Assembly (NCBI RefSeq): GCF_001685015.1
Contig: NZ_MAYT01000001.1
Location: 804,500 to 868,499 of the forward strand
From: Pseudobacillus wudalianchiensis
GTDB lineage: Bacteria > Bacillota > Bacilli > Bacillales > Domibacillaceae
Length of the DNA stretch: 64,000 nt
Direction of reading: 5' to 3'
This document shows, one piece after another, positions 62,450-64,000 of this stretch. Position 1 is the first letter of the stretch. Every line of letters starts with the position of its first letter. The notes beneath the pieces are model-generated. The model was not told the origin of the DNA. It ran no database searches and saw nothing but the letters and a program-made list of their open reading frames with translations. A program made the translations under genes and the position numbers.

Positions 62450-62725
62450 ATGATGATTAAAAAACGATCTGACTTTAATAGTGAAGATGATTATATTAAA
62501 TATACGCGAAGTTCTGAATGTTTATCGGCATACGAGCTGAATGGGAAGGAAGCTGAAGAGATCCATTATGATATGCGCTTTCCGGAAAGCTGGCTTCCAC
62601 ATGTGAAAAAAGCTCTTCCGACTTTAATCAAACAAGGAAAGTTTAAAGGGATCGATCTTTATTTCTTAGTGGATGATTTACTCATGCAAGAAGAAGATTA
62701 TACGGTTACGGAAACTAAAATGTAG
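62450..62725 (+). CDS. Hypothetical acidic protein
   Basis: 91 residues, soluble, acidic. Two ATG codons follow GGAGG; either may be used. SDFNSEDDYIKYTRSSECLS and PESWLPHVKKALPTLIKQGK are its most patterned segments. I do not recognise a family. No membrane segment or signal peptide. Confidence 0.55.
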   Translation: MMIKKRSDFNSEDDYIKYTRSSECLSAYELNGKEAEEIHYDMRFPESWLPHVKKALPTLIKQGKFKGIDLYFLVDDLLMQEEDYTVTETKM

Positions 62726-62906
62726 GAAGCGGAAGAAAGAGTTAAGAGAAGAAAAACAATCGCGACGTTAAATGATGATAGAAAGTTTTTTAGATGATGC
62801 TCTTTTTATGAGACGCAAAGTAATTAATAAATCTGAAGTTGATTTTTAAATAAAGTAGTGGAAGGGAATTTTTTTAGCTCTCTCATTACTCTTTCTTTTC
62901 CAGCCG
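62726..62906. other. Short intergenic stretch
   Basis: No gene or clear terminator is seen between the convergent genes. Confidence 0.4.
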
Positions 62907-63620
62907 TCAAAAGACTGATATGTTTCGTGTCTTGATTAAAGTAATAATAATTTTTCCGATTTGTTTACCTAGAGTCATGCCTTCAGTGATATCCGCTTTG
63001 AAATGTACGCCGGCATAGAGACGCGATAGGGCCATGTCATCCATTAATCGTTTGACAGTAGAGAACTCTAGAGGGAAGAAGTGATTTAATAAAGTTTCTG
63101 TACAACCTGCTAGAGCAGCATGAGCAGAGGGATAAGATGGAGAATGAGGAGTTACTAGTAATGTAGGTAGGTTTGGATCATATTGAATGGGGCGGGCTGC
63201 ATCCCAAAAGTATTTAAAAAAGCTGGACATAACAAATACATCGTTTACAGCTGCTTGGAAAAAGTTTAATAACGTTGAGAGGGTCATTGGACTTAGTTGA
63301 TATTTTTTAGCTAAATGAAAAATCAACATCTTTATTTTAGAAACTAATTCCCCTGTTCCCCAATATTGTACGATCCGCATTTGCTGAGGAGTAAGAGAGC
63401 GTAAAGTTTGTTCTACAATAAGTAATTCCGTTTCCCAGTCAATCATGTTAGGGTGTTGAATGTTCCAATGGATCTGTTGGTGGAAGGGGTCGAAAAACTG
63501 CCGGTGTTGTTCTTTAGTAATAAAGAACATTGGCCACTCCCCTGTTTGAGGTAACCCCTTAGGAAGGCTTTGCTCACCAGGATAAGGGTATTCCGACCAT
63601 CTCCTATAATTTGTTTCCAT
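62907..63620 (-). CDS. PAP2/vanadium-dependent haloperoxidase-like protein
   Basis: 237 residues. The three phosphate/vanadate motifs are complete: K136-x6-R143-P144 (KYFWDAARP), P-S165-x-H167 (YPSAHAALAG) and S199-R200-x5-H206-x3-D210 (SRLYAGVHFKAD). The order and spacing suit the vanadium haloperoxidase branch of the PAP2 superfamily, and there are no clear membrane helices or signal peptide. It may act as a phosphatase or as a haloperoxidase; the sequence cannot decide. AGGGGGGCT precedes the ATG. Confidence 0.87.
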   Translation of the reverse strand: METNYRRWSEYPYPGEQSLPKGLPQTGEWPMFFITKEQHRQFFDPFHQQIHWNIQHPNMIDWETELLIVEQTLRSLTPQQMRIVQYWGTGELVSKIKMLIFHLAKKYQLSPMTLSTLLNFFQAAVNDVFVMSSFFKYFWDAARPIQYDPNLPTLLVTPHSPSYPSAHAALAGCTETLLNHFFPLEFSTVKRLMDDMALSRLYAGVHFKADITEGMTLGKQIGKIIITLIKTRNISVF

Positions 63621-63839
63621 AAAGCTTAGCCCCCCTATAAAATTCTTTTCTTTTTTTTATGAACAACAATAAGGAGATATAACAGGTTTTCTTACTATTG
63701 AAAAAAGCTATGAGAGAAATATAGTTTTAAACCACTCACTTCTTTAAAGGAGAGATATAGCCAGTTCTTGATTTTATTTGTTAAATTTAAAGATGCTTCT
63801 ATTGCTACTCTAAGTAAATAAAAATATTAAATTATATTA
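63621..63839. other. AT-rich stretch before the rRNA promoters
   Basis: No gene is seen. It probably contains the promoter of the haloperoxidase-like gene and UP-type A/T tracts ahead of the rRNA promoters. Confidence 0.4.
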
Positions 63840-63869
63840 TTGACTTTATCTATTGCCGCATGATATATT
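63840..63869 (+). promoter_or_regulatory. Probable rRNA operon promoter P1
   Basis: TTGACT (63840-63845), an 18-bp spacer and TATATT (63864-63869), in an AT-rich setting. Confidence 0.6.
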
Positions 63870-63929
63870 GGTTATCTGCTGTTGAAAACAGTGGTTCTAG
63901 TAGTTTAGAAAAAAGTTTTTAAAAAGTAG

Positions 63930-63958
63930 TTGACTTTGATTTTTATAAGTGTTAATAT
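63930..63958 (+). promoter_or_regulatory. Probable rRNA operon promoter P2
   Basis: TTGACT (63930-63935), a 17-bp spacer and TAATAT (63953-63958), with A/T tracts upstream as in UP elements. It lies 90 bp after P1, the spacing known for tandem rrn promoters of Bacillus. Confidence 0.65.
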
Positions 63959-63961
63959 AAT

Positions 63962-64000
63962 ATAGCTGTCGTTGATAGCGACGCTAAATTGATCTTTGAA
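63962..64000 (+). other. Start of a probable pre-16S rRNA leader
   Basis: The window ends in a GATAGCGACGCT stretch and TTGATCTTTGAA, which resembles the leader just ahead of 16S rRNA in Bacillus operons. The rRNA gene itself lies outside the window. Confidence 0.55.

Noticed and set aside
1..64000. CRISPR arrays, tRNA genes or insertion sequences
   Set aside because: No regularly spaced repeats, no cloverleaf with the GTTCGAATC-type arm and no intact transposase were found by reading.

Overview
The window is a chromosomal stretch of a low-to-moderate GC, endospore-former-type Firmicute, most likely Bacillaceae. The signs are strong AGGAGG ribosome binding sites, many TTG/GTG starts, cre (CcpA) boxes, and Bacillus-type gene sets (khtTU, hssRS-hrtBA, cadCA, rocB, yezD, split gcvPA/gcvPB-like genes). 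No intact insertion sequence, CRISPR array or tRNA was seen. The right edge reaches tandem promoters and a leader typical of a ribosomal RNA operon.

Layout. 1-1.2 kb: end of a nickel/peptide-type binding-protein gene plus nikR. 1.4-5.9 kb: a leader RNA, a small yezD-like gene, a terminator, then a sulfate ABC importer (sbp-cysT-cysW-cysA). 6.2-8.5 kb (minus strand): K+/H+ antiporter khtTU and a lone tyrosine recombinase that lacks two catalytic residues. 8.9-9.9 kb: a GNAT acetyltransferase and a lipoprotein. 10-14 kb (minus): heme sensing and efflux, hrtB-hrtA and hssR-hssS, with an HssR-like direct repeat upstream of hrtB.

14.5-26.9 kb is the most unusual part. It holds a BCCT-type transporter, a GntR/FCD repressor and a ten-gene operon: luciferase-like flavin monooxygenase, DUF1185, alpha/beta hydrolase, two aldehyde dehydrogenases, FMN reductase, stand-alone riboflavin kinase, an orphan 97-residue protein and a YciI protein. 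An isochorismatase-type amidase and an NCS1 permease follow. A 13-bp motif (ATGGTACATGGTA) recurs just downstream of the promoters of these units and probably is the operator of the GntR protein. The enzyme set parallels the Rut pyrimidine pathway and the flavin-dependent ring-opening pathways for pyridine and trigonelline. I infer catabolism of an N-heterocycle, possibly a betaine, with flavin supply built in.

27.4-35.8 kb: sialic acid catabolism (nanE, nanA, an SSS transporter, a fumarate-reductase-like flavoprotein, a ROK kinase, an RpiR regulator, nagA), with a perfect cre box and a degenerate copy of the operator at its promoter. 36-37.6 kb: an MBL-fold hydrolase and the remnant of an MFS transporter. 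37.7-48.9 kb: a sigma-54 activator divergent from a sigma-54 promoter that drives an SDR, a divergent GcvPA/GcvPB-like pair without GcvH or GcvT, a polar amino acid ABC importer, a RocB-like peptidase and an amino acid permease. 49-53 kb: an EamA transporter and cadmium resistance cadCA with two palindromic operators. 53-63.6 kb: mostly secreted, membrane or small proteins (M14 peptidase, SH3 protein, SRPBCC, Q-rich protein, secreted nuclease, CPBP protease, vanadium-haloperoxidase-like protein). The last 160 bases carry the rRNA promoters.

All functional calls come from reading the translated sequences and motifs by eye. No database search was run.
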